Positions 14,745-24,538 of a DNA stretch of 30,768 nt are shown here, one piece after another. Position numbers and translations under genes: made by a program. The stretch lies in the IMG/VR virus record IMGVR_UViG_3300021087_000054, positions 1 to 30,768 of that record; one strand, given 5' to 3'. The notes under the pieces were generated by a model. That model searched no databases, was not told the origin of the DNA, and worked only from the letters and a program-made list of their open reading frames with translations. The stretch's first letter is position 1, and each line of letters begins with the position of its first letter. Source of the DNA: a virus.

Positions 14745-17329
14745 TAGACAGCTCCGTTATCGCTTACATATCTCCAATTCGATCCATCGTAGTATGCTGG
14801 TTTGGAACTTTGATCTGATACAGCAACCATTGTTCCAGCACTTGCAGTGAAAGTTGCTAATTGAGCCGCTGTTTTTCCAAGTAATTTTATTGGAGCATCA
14901 AGTATAACTTCACTAACCGGATCTAATGTGATAGTTGTTGGTGATGAAATTGTATATGTTCCTGCTAATGAAGAAGGAGCTGATATAGTACCTGTTTCTA
15001 CTGTTGTTGCAATAATATTTGTAGCTGATAATGTATTAGTTCCTGAAGCCCATGTTAAATCACTATCTCCAGCAAAAGCACCACCATTATTATATTGAAG
15101 TTCTGTTGTATTACCACCTGGAGTACCTCCACCACTAGCTGTAGAATTAATTGTAACTTCATCTGAACCAGAATCAGTTGTAATAGATATATTTGTACCT
15201 GCAACTAAAGTTAATGTATCTGTTGATGAATCGGCTACAACATCTGATTGACCTGATACCGCAACATTTGTAAAAACATTTTGAACTACATTAGGAGAAG
15301 TGTTTGTAATAGATAAAACATCTCCTGTTATTGTTGTACCTACACCAGTACCACCTGATATTGTTAAAGTATCTGTTGCAGTATTTGCCGCTGTCGATCC
15401 AGTGTCAGCATCTATAGTTGACCATAAATTTTGAGTTACATTAGGTGAACTATTCGTAATAGTTAAAACATCTCCTGCTACAGCCGTTGAAATACCAGTA
15501 CCACCAGCAATTGATAAACTATCTGATGTAGTATTTGCAGTTGTAGTTCCAGTATCGCCAGTAACAGTTGCCCATATGTTTTGATCAACATTAGGAGCAG
15601 TATTTGTCCATGTTACAGCATCAAGACCAGCATCAGTTGTTATTTGCATTCCGGTGCCAGCCGCAAAACCTACAGAGTCAGCATTAGAATCAGCAACAAC
15701 ATTACTTTGTCCTGAAACTACTATATTTGTAAATGCATCTTGTACTATGTTTGGTACAGAGTTTGTAATAGTTAATTGGTCAGTAGCTGAATCAGTTGTT
15801 AATGTTACTCCTGTGCCTGCTACAATAGTTAAAGTATCAGCTGTAGAATCTGCTGTTATTGTATTTTGTCCATTTACTACAATTGATTGGAATACATTTT
15901 GTGAACCTGTACCTGTAAAATCTACTGTTAAAGTATCTCCTACAACAGTAGTAGAAATATTTGTACCACCTGCAATTGTTAAATTGTCTGATGGTATATT
16001 TGCTACTGCAGAACCAGTATCACCAGTTATAGTTGCCCATAAACTTGGAGATGTAGCACTATTTGAAATAGTTACTGAATCATTTGGAGCATCTGTTGTT
16101 ATTGCTATTCCTGTACCTGCAACTAAAGTTAATGTATCGCTTAATTGATCAGCAGTAACAGTAGTTTGTCCTGTAACTGCAAACGCACCAAAGTCATTTT
16201 GTGCACCTGCTTGTCCACCTGTGTATTCAACTGTTAAAGTATTACCACTCATTGAAGTAGAAATAGATGTACCACCTTCTATAGCTAAAACATCAGTAGC
16301 AAGAGTGGCTGTATAAGAACCTGTATCTCCTGTAACTTGTTCAAATAAATTTTGGGGTGTAGGTTGATTAGCGGCAATTGTAATACTATCTCCTGCCGCA
16401 TCTGTTGTTAATGTTACATTAGATCCTTCTACAAAAGTTAAAGTATCTGAATTAGCATCAGCAACAACATTACTTTGTCCTGAAACCGCAAAAGTTTGAA
16501 ATACATTAGGTACTGTTGCAGTATTTGTAATAGTTATTGTTTCTGAATCAGGTTGAGTTATACCAATACCTGCTCCTGCAGAAAATTTAACGTCTTCTGT
16601 GTAAGCACTAGAATTTGTTAATCTTAAAACAATATTACTGCTACCATCTGTTGTCGCTCCAACAGAATAAGTTGTATTTGTATCAGTTCCTGTAAATGTT
16701 AATTCATTAGAAGTTCTAGCTATAGTAATATTACTTCCTTCAAAAAATGTAATATCTTGAATATCTTGTCCTGACCCTGTTAATCGAATTTTTTTAGAAG
16801 TTGCATCATCTCCATCACCTGCTGAAAATGTATATGTTGTATTAGTAAGTGGTACCCAATTAGTACCATCATTTAATTCAAAATTGTTATTATTATATCT
16901 AATTGATTCTGTTCCTGTTATAGTAAGTGTAGTAGTACCTGATACGTCTGCAGTTGCAGTAGTAATATTACCTGCTCCAGCAATTTTTAATGTATTGTCT
17001 GGTAACATAGTAGTTGTTGCACTATCGTCACCTGTTATAAACCAATGACCACCGCCACCAGTACTAACAAAAGTTGTACCACCTCCACCTTGTCCAAGTA
17101 AAGTTTGTGTATCTGTTAAATCACTAATATCTGCAGGTATAGTAGGTTTGTTTGAAAGATCCGTATATGAACCAGTAAAAACATTTGCACCTAAACTTAC
17201 ACTCGTAGCTGTTATATTATTAACACCTATTAATGAAGAATTAGATAAATCTAAATTATCACCTATTGGCAATTCTTTTATTTTATTGCCGTCCGATGTA
17301 TCTACTACTAGTGGTATCCTGTTTGCCAT
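14744..17329 (-). CDS. Beta-repeat tail-fibre protein (861 aa)
   Basis: Residues 1-95 form a non-repeat N-terminus (ANRIPLVVDTSDGNKIKEL). Residues 276-734 hold nine ~51-aa repeats of two alternating types, one with VSGQxxVVADxxxDTLTxVxGTxxxxTTDxxxDxxTI and one with WxxxTGDTGxxxANxxxDxLxIxGGTxIxTxxxGDxLTI; degenerate copies occur earlier (about 95-265). The C-terminal 130 residues are unique, starting TTELQYNNGGAFAGDSDLTW and ending with a GTMVAVSDQSSKPAYYDGSNWRYV segment like fibre tips. Repeat chemistry (Thr, Ser, Asp, Gly, no Cys or Pro-rich linkers) suggests a beta-helical or beta-spiral trimeric shaft. Start and stop overlap or abut neighbours, so the fibre genes form one operon. Confidence 0.85.
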   Translation of the reverse strand: MANRIPLVVDTSDGNKIKELPIGDNLDLSNSSLIGVNNITATSVSLGANVFTGSYTDLSNKPTIPADISDLTDTQTLLGQGGGGTTFVSTGGGGHWFITGDDSATTTMLPDNTLKIAGAGNITTATADVSGTTTLTITGTESIRYNNNNFELNDGTNWVPLTNTTYTFSAGDGDDATSKKIRLTGSGQDIQDITFFEGSNITIARTSNELTFTGTDTNTTYSVGATTDGSSNIVLRLTNSSAYTEDVKFSAGAGIGITQPDSETITITNTATVPNVFQTFAVSGQSNVVADANSDTLTFVEGSNVTLTTDAAGDSITIAANQPTPQNLFEQVTGDTGSYTATLATDVLAIEGGTSISTSMSGNTLTVEYTGGQAGAQNDFGAFAVTGQTTVTADQLSDTLTLVAGTGIAITTDAPNDSVTISNSATSPSLWATITGDTGSAVANIPSDNLTIAGGTNISTTVVGDTLTVDFTGTGSQNVFQSIVVNGQNTITADSTADTLTIVAGTGVTLTTDSATDQLTITNSVPNIVQDAFTNIVVSGQSNVVADSNADSVGFAAGTGMQITTDAGLDAVTWTNTAPNVDQNIWATVTGDTGTTTANTTSDSLSIAGGTGISTAVAGDVLTITNSSPNVTQNLWSTIDADTGSTAANTATDTLTISGGTGVGTTITGDVLSITNTSPNVVQNVFTNVAVSGQSDVVADSSTDTLTLVAGTNISITTDSGSDEVTINSTASGGGTPGGNTTELQYNNGGAFAGDSDLTWASGTNTLSATNIIATTVETGTISAPSSLAGTYTISSPTTITLDPVSEVILDAPIKLLGKTAAQLATFTASAGTMVAVSDQSSKPAYYDGSNWRYVSDNGAV
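15128..16504 (-). repeat. Nine alternating ~153-bp coding repeats (fibre shaft)
   Basis: The region codes for nine tandem ~51-residue units (protein residues 276-734) of alternating A and B type. The order appears A-B-A-B-A-A-B-B-A, so blocks were probably duplicated or lost by recombination. DNA copies have diverged, so this is an old, protein-constrained repeat and not a recent expansion. Confidence 0.8.
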
Positions 17330-17337
17330 AATCTATC

Positions 17338-17565
17338 CTATAACGCCGCTATCCTTGTTTTAAAATCTGCAAAATCTGAACTTGCCGCTACCTCTGTTTT
17401 TAAAGTTGCCAAAGAAATATAAAATCCTAATGAACCATCTTCTAATGCAACTATTCTAGTATATGATTCAGTAGTATTATCGTTTATTTTAGTAAATGCT
17501 GTTCTTAATGGATCACCATCACCTTTGTTTACACTTGTACCTACATTTATAATTTGTTGTGCCAT
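17338..17565 (-). CDS. 75-aa stand-alone fibre N-terminal module
   Basis: The whole protein is little more than the shared module: AQQIINVGTSVNKGDGDPLRTAFTKINDNTTESY, followed by a short helical tail (ASSDFADFKTRIAAL). It sits directly between the 2188-aa fibre (ATG/stop overlap at 17565) and the 861-aa repeat protein. A gene this short that keeps only the module suggests it is a connector or adaptor that shares a docking site with the large fibres, or a trimerisation plug. It could also be a remnant of a lost fibre, though the intact frame and operon position argue against decay. Confidence 0.7.
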   Translation of the reverse strand: MAQQIINVGTSVNKGDGDPLRTAFTKINDNTTESYTRIVALEDGSLGFYISLATLKTEVAASSDFADFKTRIAAL

Positions 17566-20500
17566 TATACTCTACCTACCACCATTTCTATTACTCCTAC
17601 ATTAGGATCCCTATGATCTTCTAGTGCTTTACCTAATACTGTTCCAACTCTAGGATCAGGACTAGATGAAGCGTGTCCTCTAACACTGCTTGTTACTAAC
17701 ATATCACCTTTTTTACACATTCCAGTAATCTTAACTTTAACTCTACCTTGTAATGCAATTGGTGTTCCACCTTCTTGTTGTGAATTCATTAAGTATGCTG
17801 GTTTGTCTGAAACAACTCCAGCTACTCTTGTATCTTCAGATAATTGTGTAGTTGTAACTTCTTTATCTCCACCAAATATTACAACTGTACCTACTTCATA
17901 TTCAGCATCTGCTGTATAATTTTCCGCCAAGTCAGCATATAGAGATCTTGTTGCTGTTCCATCAAATATATTTGCGTACATTGTATTATATCTTCTACTG
18001 GAATCACCAATATTAAATGTCATATTGGCATCGCCAGGAACAATACCTTGTGTTGTAACTAATAATGGAACTGATCCATCAGCTACAATTGCCACTCTTC
18101 CTTCAGCACTATCATCAGTGTCTGCCACGTATGCACTACTTTGACCTATAGCTATTCCTGTTGGATTAGCACCTTTTCCTGCGGATTCAATAAATTTAAC
18201 GTACATATGATCCACTGCAAGAGCGCCATCAGTAGCACCTTGAGTATTACTTGCTGATCCATCTGCACCACCTATATCTAATCTTCTTCCAGGAAGTGAA
18301 GTAACTGTATTACCCTGTGTACTTCCTATACCAGTAGCAAAATCTATTCCACCAGGAGTTGTTATATTAAGTGTAGAAGCGGCAACATCTAATGCAAGAG
18401 CGCCATCTATTTTTAATCCTTGTAAATCTGTTATACCATTTGTATCTGTTTTAATTATACTATTAACTTCTCCTGATGTTGTAACGTTACTAACTTTGTA
18501 AACACCAGCACTTGCTTTTATAAGTGCTTCACCGGGATCACTAGCGGCATCTAATTCTGTAGTAAAGTCAGCATCTACTACTGCTCCACCTTGAGAAATT
18601 ATATCAGAAAATGTAATTGCAGTTACGTCACCTGTACCAGCAGTATTTCTTCCATATGCTTCGTATTGATCTAATTGAGGTAAATCAGCAAAGTCTATAC
18701 CAGAAGAAGATAATTCAACCCAACCATTAGTAACTGTAAAGTCTCCTGAATCAAAACTAGCAACTCCTAAATCTGCTTGACTAATTCCTACTGCATCTGC
18801 TCTTGAAGTTGCCGCATTTAAGTTTAATTTACTTTGTGATATTGCGGCATCTGATTTAACATCTGCATTAATAATTACATTTGATGCAATATTAAATGTA
18901 AGTTCAGTTTGTGTTGCAGTTCTATTTGCAGTCATTTCTACATCTGATGCTGTAACAACTGCATTACCCATTTCGTTTATAGCAGTATCTATAACTTGAG
19001 CAGTAACTCCACCGCCAGTATCAATTGTATCTGCTGTAGTAAATTGTGTAGGATTAGATGTCCATGTGTAAGTAATTCTTGTGGCATTAACCGCTCCAGG
19101 TAATACAAGAACTTCTACATCTACAATTGTTCCTGTTGCACCAGTTACTGATCCTGTAAAAGTATCACTAACTGCAAAATTTCCACCAACTGCAGGTGCA
19201 GTATACATTCTGTATTTGCCATTGAATATTAAAAGTTGTGCTTCAGCTAAATTTCCAATATTAACGTTTCTAATATTTTCTATTTGATCTGTTTCGTATA
19301 TAATATTATCTACATAACTTTTTGTAGTTGCATCTTGAGCCGCAGACGGATCTGCTAAACCTGTTAATTTAAATCCACCAACTGCCATGTGAGATGTAAA
19401 TGGAATAGAACCATCTCTAGCTATCGCACCTGCTCCAATTGGATTACCTACTAAAGTATTTGCATGGTCAAAACCTAATCTTCTATTAACATATTGTCTA
19501 ACAGCTGATTCTGTTGGTACACTATCCGTAGAATTGTCTACCATAGAACCATCTGTACTAAATTCTGCTACAACAACACCTCTTTTAAATCCTATACCAT
19601 CTAAATTACTAATTGCAATTGCCGCCGCAAAAGAAACTGTTCCTGTTGCTTGATCAACTGTGAAATATTTTCCTACTCTAAAGAAACCATCTTGGTCAGT
19701 ACTAACATAGTAAACTCTACCTTTTAATTTTTCAACAGTTTCATTAGTTTGAGAAGATGCCGTTGTTGCATCTCCATAAATTACATTAGGGAAGTTAGTA
19801 GTATTAAAACCACCTGTTCCTATATCTAAGAAGTCATGATTTGATGCTCTTGCTGTTGAAACAAATACAGTAATTGAACCTGGTTCAGTAGCTGTTAAAC
19901 CAACTCTAAATGTTGGAGACCCAGAACTTCCAGTGTATCCTGTCATTGGACTATGAATTCCTGCACCTATTGGGGTAGGATTAATATTAGATACATCTGT
20001 AATTTCTACTGTAGCATATGTTGTTCTATCTACATAATTTGCAATTTTGTGAGTTTTACCTTCCCAACCAAATGTCATATCTCCATTGTTTAATCTTGTA
20101 ATATCTCCTGCTTCTGGAACTTTGTTAATTGCAAGTACAACATCACCTACAGTATGTCCCATTGTAGTTCCTGATCCTGCATGAGTACTATTTTGAGCTT
20201 CTGTTTCGTTAAGAGTTATTTTAACATAATCATAAACGTCATCAAATGCAATTAAGGCACTATTAGCCGGTAAAGCAACACCAACTGGATTTGATGTTGA
20301 ATAAGAAATACTTCTATATGTTATTGAAGGAGTTTCATCAAAAACTACAGCAGTTGTAGGTTTTGAAGGTGCTGTATTTTCTACAGAACTAAATTGGAAT
20401 TGAGAATTTGCTCTAATAGTTAATACTTGATCATCTGTAAGAGCGGCTTTTAATCCTGTTGTAGATGTTTCGTTTTTACCACTTGTTCCTAAATTAATTT

Positions 20501-23500
20501 TGTAAATTGTTGAATCTCTAGTACTTGCTGGAGCAACTTCAAGAGATGCTTCTACAGTTGTAACTTCATATCTTGTAATACCTATTGCGCCACCGTGATC
20601 TATTTCTACTTCTGAATTATTAGAAACAACAGTATCTAAATCATAAACATAAATTGATAATGCTCCACTAGGATGAGTTAAATCTACTCCGTCATCACGA
20701 ACTAATGCCGCTTGAACCATATCATTTGTTAATGTTATAGGGTCAATAGATTCATTAGGATCGCTTCCTGCAGAAACAATTCCAAATGTTCCATGACAAC
20801 AAGAACCGTTTAGTGATCTAATTTTTCCACCGTCGTTTGCAAAGTATGCCGCTTCACAAAAGTAAGTGAAACAAGAAACTAATTCTGTTAATGCACTATT
20901 AGTAACGACAAAGCCATATCCTAAATCATTTACTTGAGTAAATGCGTGTGCTAAAGCTGATCTATTACCTGCTGTTTGAATATCTATACTATAAGGTGGA
21001 GAGAATGAACCATCCCAACCTGCACCACTATTAGAAGAACTGTCAAGAAGTAATTGAGCTGTTCCATTTGGTCCATCATAACTTTTTATTGCATTAATTT
21101 GATATCTTTGACCTGCAATATAAAAAGGACAAGGTGTTTGAGGTTTTCTAATTCTTAAACCTGTTCCTGCATCACTTGTTACGTCTATTGTAAATGCATT
21201 AACAACGTTAGTTACTTTTGTAGGTAAATTACCTGCGAATGCATCAATAAACATTCCACCGCTAAATGTTTTAGCATTTTTAGATGCAGAATAACAAGCC
21301 GCGTCAAATGTATAAGGTGATTTAGTATAAACTGCTCCTTCAGGATCTAATACTTCAGAAAAGCCTCCATGATTTTGAAATGTTACATTTTTTATAATGC
21401 TAGAATTGTTTACTAAAAGTACATCTAATTCTTTATTATTTTTAGGAGTACTGGCGTTATCATTTGCATCTGACAAATAATGATAACCATAATTTTGTGT
21501 TGCAATTGTTAAACCATCAAATGTTAAATCTCTGTGAAAATACATTCGCACCCAAGGGGATTGTGAAACTCTATCTCTTGGTCTAATAAGAACTCTTCTA
21601 AATTCATCTCCTTGTAAAGAAACGTTTTCAGGTAATTTGATTGGGAAATCTTCGTAATAAACACCTGATTCAACTTTTATTGCAATGTGCTTATCTCTAA
21701 TTGGTTGAGCAAATTCCATTTCCTCACCAACAGTAAACATTTTAGGTTCTAATAAATCTACTTCAATTGTATCTACCGCCGCACCTGCAGTTACAGAAAC
21801 TACTCTTCCTATTGACTTGGAAGTTTTACCTCTAACAACTTTTCCAGCAATTAAATCTGGTTGACTTACTTGATTAGCATCTAATCTTCCTGTATTTCCA
21901 TTATCAAGTGTAAGAGAAATTGTACTACCATCAACAAGAGCTGGTGCAGTACCTAATCCGCTAGTAACAATACCTTCTATAATTGTAAATTTTGCTTGAG
22001 CAGAAGCTAATCCATTTGCATCTACTGTTTGCCCATTATCAATTGTTTGAGTATAATTTGTTTGATATACAGAACCTGGTGCTGTATTTGTTAAAACATT
22101 ATTTGTTATTGTTTTAGCATAACCAATTGCCGCCAATGTTTGGTCTTTTTGTGTAGTAATTGCATACAAACCACTATTACTATTATAAAATCTTTCACCA
22201 CATTGTACTGATTGAAAGTTTGCATTTATTCCGTTTAAAATGTCTATAACTAAACCATCAAGCATATAACCCAAATCTCTATTACATAAAGTTCTAAAGT
22301 TTACGTGAGTTGGATATTGATTTTCTGTATATGCAATTGCTTCTTCAATTATAAATTGTCTGTTTGCTTCAATTAATATTTTTACTGCTGTATATCCACT
22401 ACTGCTTGTAACACCTTGAGTTAATACTGTAGTATCGTTTGCTCCACCATTAAATGTAAGAGTTTGTACCCAAGGGCCTAATTCAAATGGAGCAGTTTTC
22501 ATTACTTCTTCTGCTCTCTTACAAGCCGCACCTATTGTAGCATAAGCATAACTGGTAGATCTTCCCCATCTGTCTTGAGGTATTCCAGTCATTGCGTCAT
22601 CACCGCTAGTGTTTACATATATGTTAGTTTTTGAAAATTCTGCCGCTTCATCTACATAAAATTTTGTTGCCGCTTGTAAATCGCCATCTCTAACAGCGTC
22701 TTGAATTTTAGGTACTGCATCTAATCCATTTGTAGTAATATCTACAATAGTAGCAACTAGTGAAGTTGTTTTTGCAGTAGCACCTGTTTCTGCAGTTTTA
22801 ACTTTATAAACTTGAGTTGTAACTACTGGACTTTGATTTGTTGAAAGTGCAACTTGTGGTAAAATATTTGTATTAATAAAATCTCTTAATTTATTATTAA
22901 CCGCTGTTGCGTATGCAATTTCTCCACTACCTAATTGAGATGAAGCACCTTCCCAATAATATTTTGAAGTTCTTATACTTTCTGAATTACCACCATATCT
23001 TATATCATGTGCTAACGCATCAATATTAAATTTTGTATCTCTTTCGCATTTTTCGTGACGTGTAACATTGTGTATTCCAGGATTATTGGCGTCAAACCAC
23101 GCCATAACTTCATCTGCTAAAAATTCTTTATTTGCTTCTATTAAAGTTGCCGCGTCTGGATATAATGCTCCCATTCCAGCCATTGATCCTGGGTGGTCAT
23201 ATAAATTAAGAGCACCATCCATACTGTCACCTTGTCTACGAACAATAGATTTTCTAGGAAGTGCTTCTGAACTTAACCAATTGCCATATAAAGCAGTATC
23301 TAATTCAGCGTCAGTAATAGTTTGGGTGCCTGTTCCACCACTAGCTGTAATTTTAACTCTTGTACCATCATTATCATTTGTTGCTTCTGCTTGGCTGGCG
23401 TGTAATGAAAGAGTACTACCATCTACATATCTAATATAATAAGTAGTTTCTGATGTTAAATTTACTGCATCATTTCCAGAAGAATTATAAATGAAAGCTA

Positions 23501-24131
23501 ATCCATTTGACCCTGCATCAAATCCATGAGAAGATATTTGAAGGTCACCACTTGCATAACCAGTAATTGTTAATGTGTATTCTGTTATATCTGCGGGTTC
23601 TGATCTAACTCTTAGTTGTCCTGATGCTCCACTAGGACCACCTGAAACTTTTAAATATCTTTGATCAGCATATTGTTTTGTAATTACAAGATCATCTATA
23701 GTAATGTTTGAACCGTGTGTTGTATTATAATCTGTTACTGCCGCATCTGTTACTTTTACATTACCTATTGCGAAATCATTTCCATTTAAAGGTCCACCTA
23801 AGGAAGGTTGAGTGTCTGAGGCAACTGTTGCGCCTGTACTGTTTAAAATAATTTTGCTTACATCAGTAGTGGTATCAACTGCCATTCCTGTACCACCAGT
23901 AAGTTGTCTCATTTCAATGGCATTACCGGCATCATTTGTTATTGGAATATGTTTGGAGCCTCCAAGTGTATCAGGTGTATCACTTAATGATGTAAATGTT
24001 ACTTGACCACCTTGTCCGAATACTGCATATAGTTCTGTGAAGTTTTCATTCGATTTACGAAATGCGTCTCTTATCGCATCACCCGTACCATCGTTACCTT
24101 CTATACCTATATTAATAATTTGTTTAGCCAT
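17565..24131 (-). CDS. Giant tail-fibre protein (2188 aa)
   Basis: Domain order: the shared N-terminal module (2-36, IINIGIEGNDGTGDAIRDAFRK), a beta-rich part with YADQRYLKV (154-162), a helical domain (about 327-395, LIEANKEFLADEVMAWF...CERDTKFNIDALAHDI) and its second copy (about 582-650, LIEANRQFIIEEAIAY...CNRDLGYMLDGLVIDI), with a pectate-lyase-like opening YVNTSGDDAMTG between them (505-516). Long beta-helix-like regions follow. The C-terminus (LYADLAENYTADAEYEVGTVV...RVAGVVSDKPAY) is a tip domain that recurs in marine T4-like fibres and resembles the Peptidase_G2 region. It is the largest gene here. The start overlaps the IscA-like gene by 8 nt. It is likely a host-recognition fibre. 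Confidence 0.88.
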   Translation of the reverse strand: MAKQIINIGIEGNDGTGDAIRDAFRKSNENFTELYAVFGQGGQVTFTSLSDTPDTLGGSKHIPITNDAGNAIEMRQLTGGTGMAVDTTTDVSKIILNSTGATVASDTQPSLGGPLNGNDFAIGNVKVTDAAVTDYNTTHGSNITIDDLVITKQYADQRYLKVSGGPSGASGQLRVRSEPADITEYTLTITGYASGDLQISSHGFDAGSNGLAFIYNSSGNDAVNLTSETTYYIRYVDGSTLSLHASQAEATNDNDGTRVKITASGGTGTQTITDAELDTALYGNWLSSEALPRKSIVRRQGDSMDGALNLYDHPGSMAGMGALYPDAATLIEANKEFLADEVMAWFDANNPGIHNVTRHEKCERDTKFNIDALAHDIRYGGNSESIRTSKYYWEGASSQLGSGEIAYATAVNNKLRDFINTNILPQVALSTNQSPVVTTQVYKVKTAETGATAKTTSLVATIVDITTNGLDAVPKIQDAVRDGDLQAATKFYVDEAAEFSKTNIYVNTSGDDAMTGIPQDRWGRSTSYAYATIGAACKRAEEVMKTAPFELGPWVQTLTFNGGANDTTVLTQGVTSSSGYTAVKILIEANRQFIIEEAIAYTENQYPTHVNFRTLCNRDLGYMLDGLVIDILNGINANFQSVQCGERFYNSNSGLYAITTQKDQTLAAIGYAKTITNNVLTNTAPGSVYQTNYTQTIDNGQTVDANGLASAQAKFTIIEGIVTSGLGTAPALVDGSTISLTLDNGNTGRLDANQVSQPDLIAGKVVRGKTSKSIGRVVSVTAGAAVDTIEVDLLEPKMFTVGEEMEFAQPIRDKHIAIKVESGVYYEDFPIKLPENVSLQGDEFRRVLIRPRDRVSQSPWVRMYFHRDLTFDGLTIATQNYGYHYLSDANDNASTPKNNKELDVLLVNNSSIIKNVTFQNHGGFSEVLDPEGAVYTKSPYTFDAACYSASKNAKTFSGGMFIDAFAGNLPTKVTNVVNAFTIDVTSDAGTGLRIRKPQTPCPFYIAGQRYQINAIKSYDGPNGTAQLLLDSSSNSGAGWDGSFSPPYSIDIQTAGNRSALAHAFTQVNDLGYGFVVTNSALTELVSCFTYFCEAAYFANDGGKIRSLNGSCCHGTFGIVSAGSDPNESIDPITLTNDMVQAALVRDDGVDLTHPSGALSIYVYDLDTVVSNNSEVEIDHGGAIGITRYEVTTVEASLEVAPASTRDSTIYKINLGTSGKNETSTTGLKAALTDDQVLTIRANSQFQFSSVENTAPSKPTTAVVFDETPSITYRSISYSTSNPVGVALPANSALIAFDDVYDYVKITLNETEAQNSTHAGSGTTMGHTVGDVVLAINKVPEAGDITRLNNGDMTFGWEGKTHKIANYVDRTTYATVEITDVSNINPTPIGAGIHSPMTGYTGSSGSPTFRVGLTATEPGSITVFVSTARASNHDFLDIGTGGFNTTNFPNVIYGDATTASSQTNETVEKLKGRVYYVSTDQDGFFRVGKYFTVDQATGTVSFAAAIAISNLDGIGFKRGVVVAEFSTDGSMVDNSTDSVPTESAVRQYVNRRLGFDHANTLVGNPIGAGAIARDGSIPFTSHMAVGGFKLTGLADPSAAQDATTKSYVDNIIYETDQIENIRNVNIGNLAEAQLLIFNGKYRMYTAPAVGGNFAVSDTFTGSVTGATGTIVDVEVLVLPGAVNATRITYTWTSNPTQFTTADTIDTGGGVTAQVIDTAINEMGNAVVTASDVEMTANRTATQTELTFNIASNVIINADVKSDAAISQSKLNLNAATSRADAVGISQADLGVASFDSGDFTVTNGWVELSSSGIDFADLPQLDQYEAYGRNTAGTGDVTAITFSDIISQGGAVVDADFTTELDAASDPGEALIKASAGVYKVSNVTTSGEVNSIIKTDTNGITDLQGLKIDGALALDVAASTLNITTPGGIDFATGIGSTQGNTVTSLPGRRLDIGGADGSASNTQGATDGALAVDHMYVKFIESAGKGANPTGIAIGQSSAYVADTDDSAEGRVAIVADGSVPLLVTTQGIVPGDANMTFNIGDSSRRYNTMYANIFDGTATRSLYADLAENYTADAEYEVGTVVIFGGDKEVTTTQLSEDTRVAGVVSDKPAYLMNSQQEGGTPIALQGRVKVKITGMCKKGDMLVTSSVRGHASSSPDPRVGTVLGKALEDHRDPNVGVIEMVVGRV
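22182..22388 (-). repeat. Second copy of the helical fibre domain
   Basis: Codes for residues about 582-650 of the giant fibre. It shares the pattern LIEANxxFxxxExxAxxxxxxP...CxRDxxxxxDxLxxDIxxGxN with the first copy (23153-22947), about 765 bp away. The copies differ strongly in sequence, so this is an old intragenic duplication. Confidence 0.6.
22947..23153 (-). repeat. First copy of the helical fibre domain
   Basis: Codes for residues about 327-395 of the giant fibre, the partner of the 22182-22388 copy. Both keep the C-x-RD motif (CERD, CNRD) and a DI-x(2)-GxN loop. Confidence 0.6.
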
Positions 24132-24474
24132 TTACCTTTTCCATATCAAAAGTTATAGATTCTCCACAACCACATGACGATTTAACTTTTGGACTTACAA
24201 TATCAAAATGTGAACCCCATACTTCTGATACAAAATTTAATTCTGATCCAAGTAAAAACATTATACTTGTTGAATCTACTAATAATTTTCCACCAGTAAA
24301 TTCAATCAATTCGTCACGCTTGTCAATTTCGTTCTTTTCTGCAAAACCCCAATCATAGGAAAAACCAGCACATCCGCCGCCTTTAATTCCTAATTTTACT
24401 GCATACTTGTTGTTTTTAGAACAAAGTTCTTTAATTTTCTGCTCTGCAGAATCAGTAAGTGTTAATATCGCCAT
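24124..24474 (-). CDS. A-type iron-sulfur carrier (IscA/HesB-like)
   Basis: The 116-aa protein is of the IscA/SufA/HesB fold: ILTLTDSAEQKIKELC at the start, GGGCAGFSYDWGF (Cys35), and SSCGCGESITF (Cys101, Cys103) near the end. These three cysteines are the Fe-S ligands of A-type carriers, which hand clusters to target enzymes. The region between has an insert-free, normal length. Such genes occur in marine T4-like phages next to fibre genes; why is unknown. It overlaps the giant-fibre start by 8 nt, so expression is coupled to the virion genes. Possible clients within this phage are the Fe-S PurF and the Cys/His protein at 29215. Confidence 0.9.
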   Translation of the reverse strand: MAILTLTDSAEQKIKELCSKNNKYAVKLGIKGGGCAGFSYDWGFAEKNEIDKRDELIEFTGGKLLVDSTSIMFLLGSELNFVSEVWGSHFDIVSPKVKSSCGCGESITFDMEKVNG

Positions 24475-24496
24475 TTTTTATATTTCCTGTTAACGT

Positions 24497-24503
24497 TATT
24501 TAT
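24497..24503 (-). promoter_or_regulatory. T4-late-like box for IscA-like/giant-fibre operon
   Basis: Minus-strand CATAAATAACGTTAACAGGAA lies 22 nt upstream of the ATG at 24474. It is back to back with a plus-strand box at 24526-24531. Confidence 0.5.
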
Positions 24504-24525
24504 GGTAAATTCATTAATCCTAATG

Positions 24526-24531
24526 TAAATA
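24526..24531 (+). promoter_or_regulatory. T4-late-like box abutting the plus-strand zinc-finger gene
   Basis: Plus-strand GTAAATAATAACGTATG ends 7 nt before the ATG at 24539. There is no Shine-Dalgarno, which predicts a nearly leaderless transcript. Confidence 0.4.
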
Positions 24532-24538
24532 ATAACGT

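Noticed and set aside
15654-16148. Plus-strand 164-codon open frame inside the 861-aa gene
   Set aside because: It is the antisense shadow of the repetitive, Thr/Ser-biased coding repeats.
15128-16504. Tandem repeats considered as a CRISPR array
   Set aside because: Units are ~153 bp, diverged, in frame and code for protein; no short constant repeat with unique spacers.
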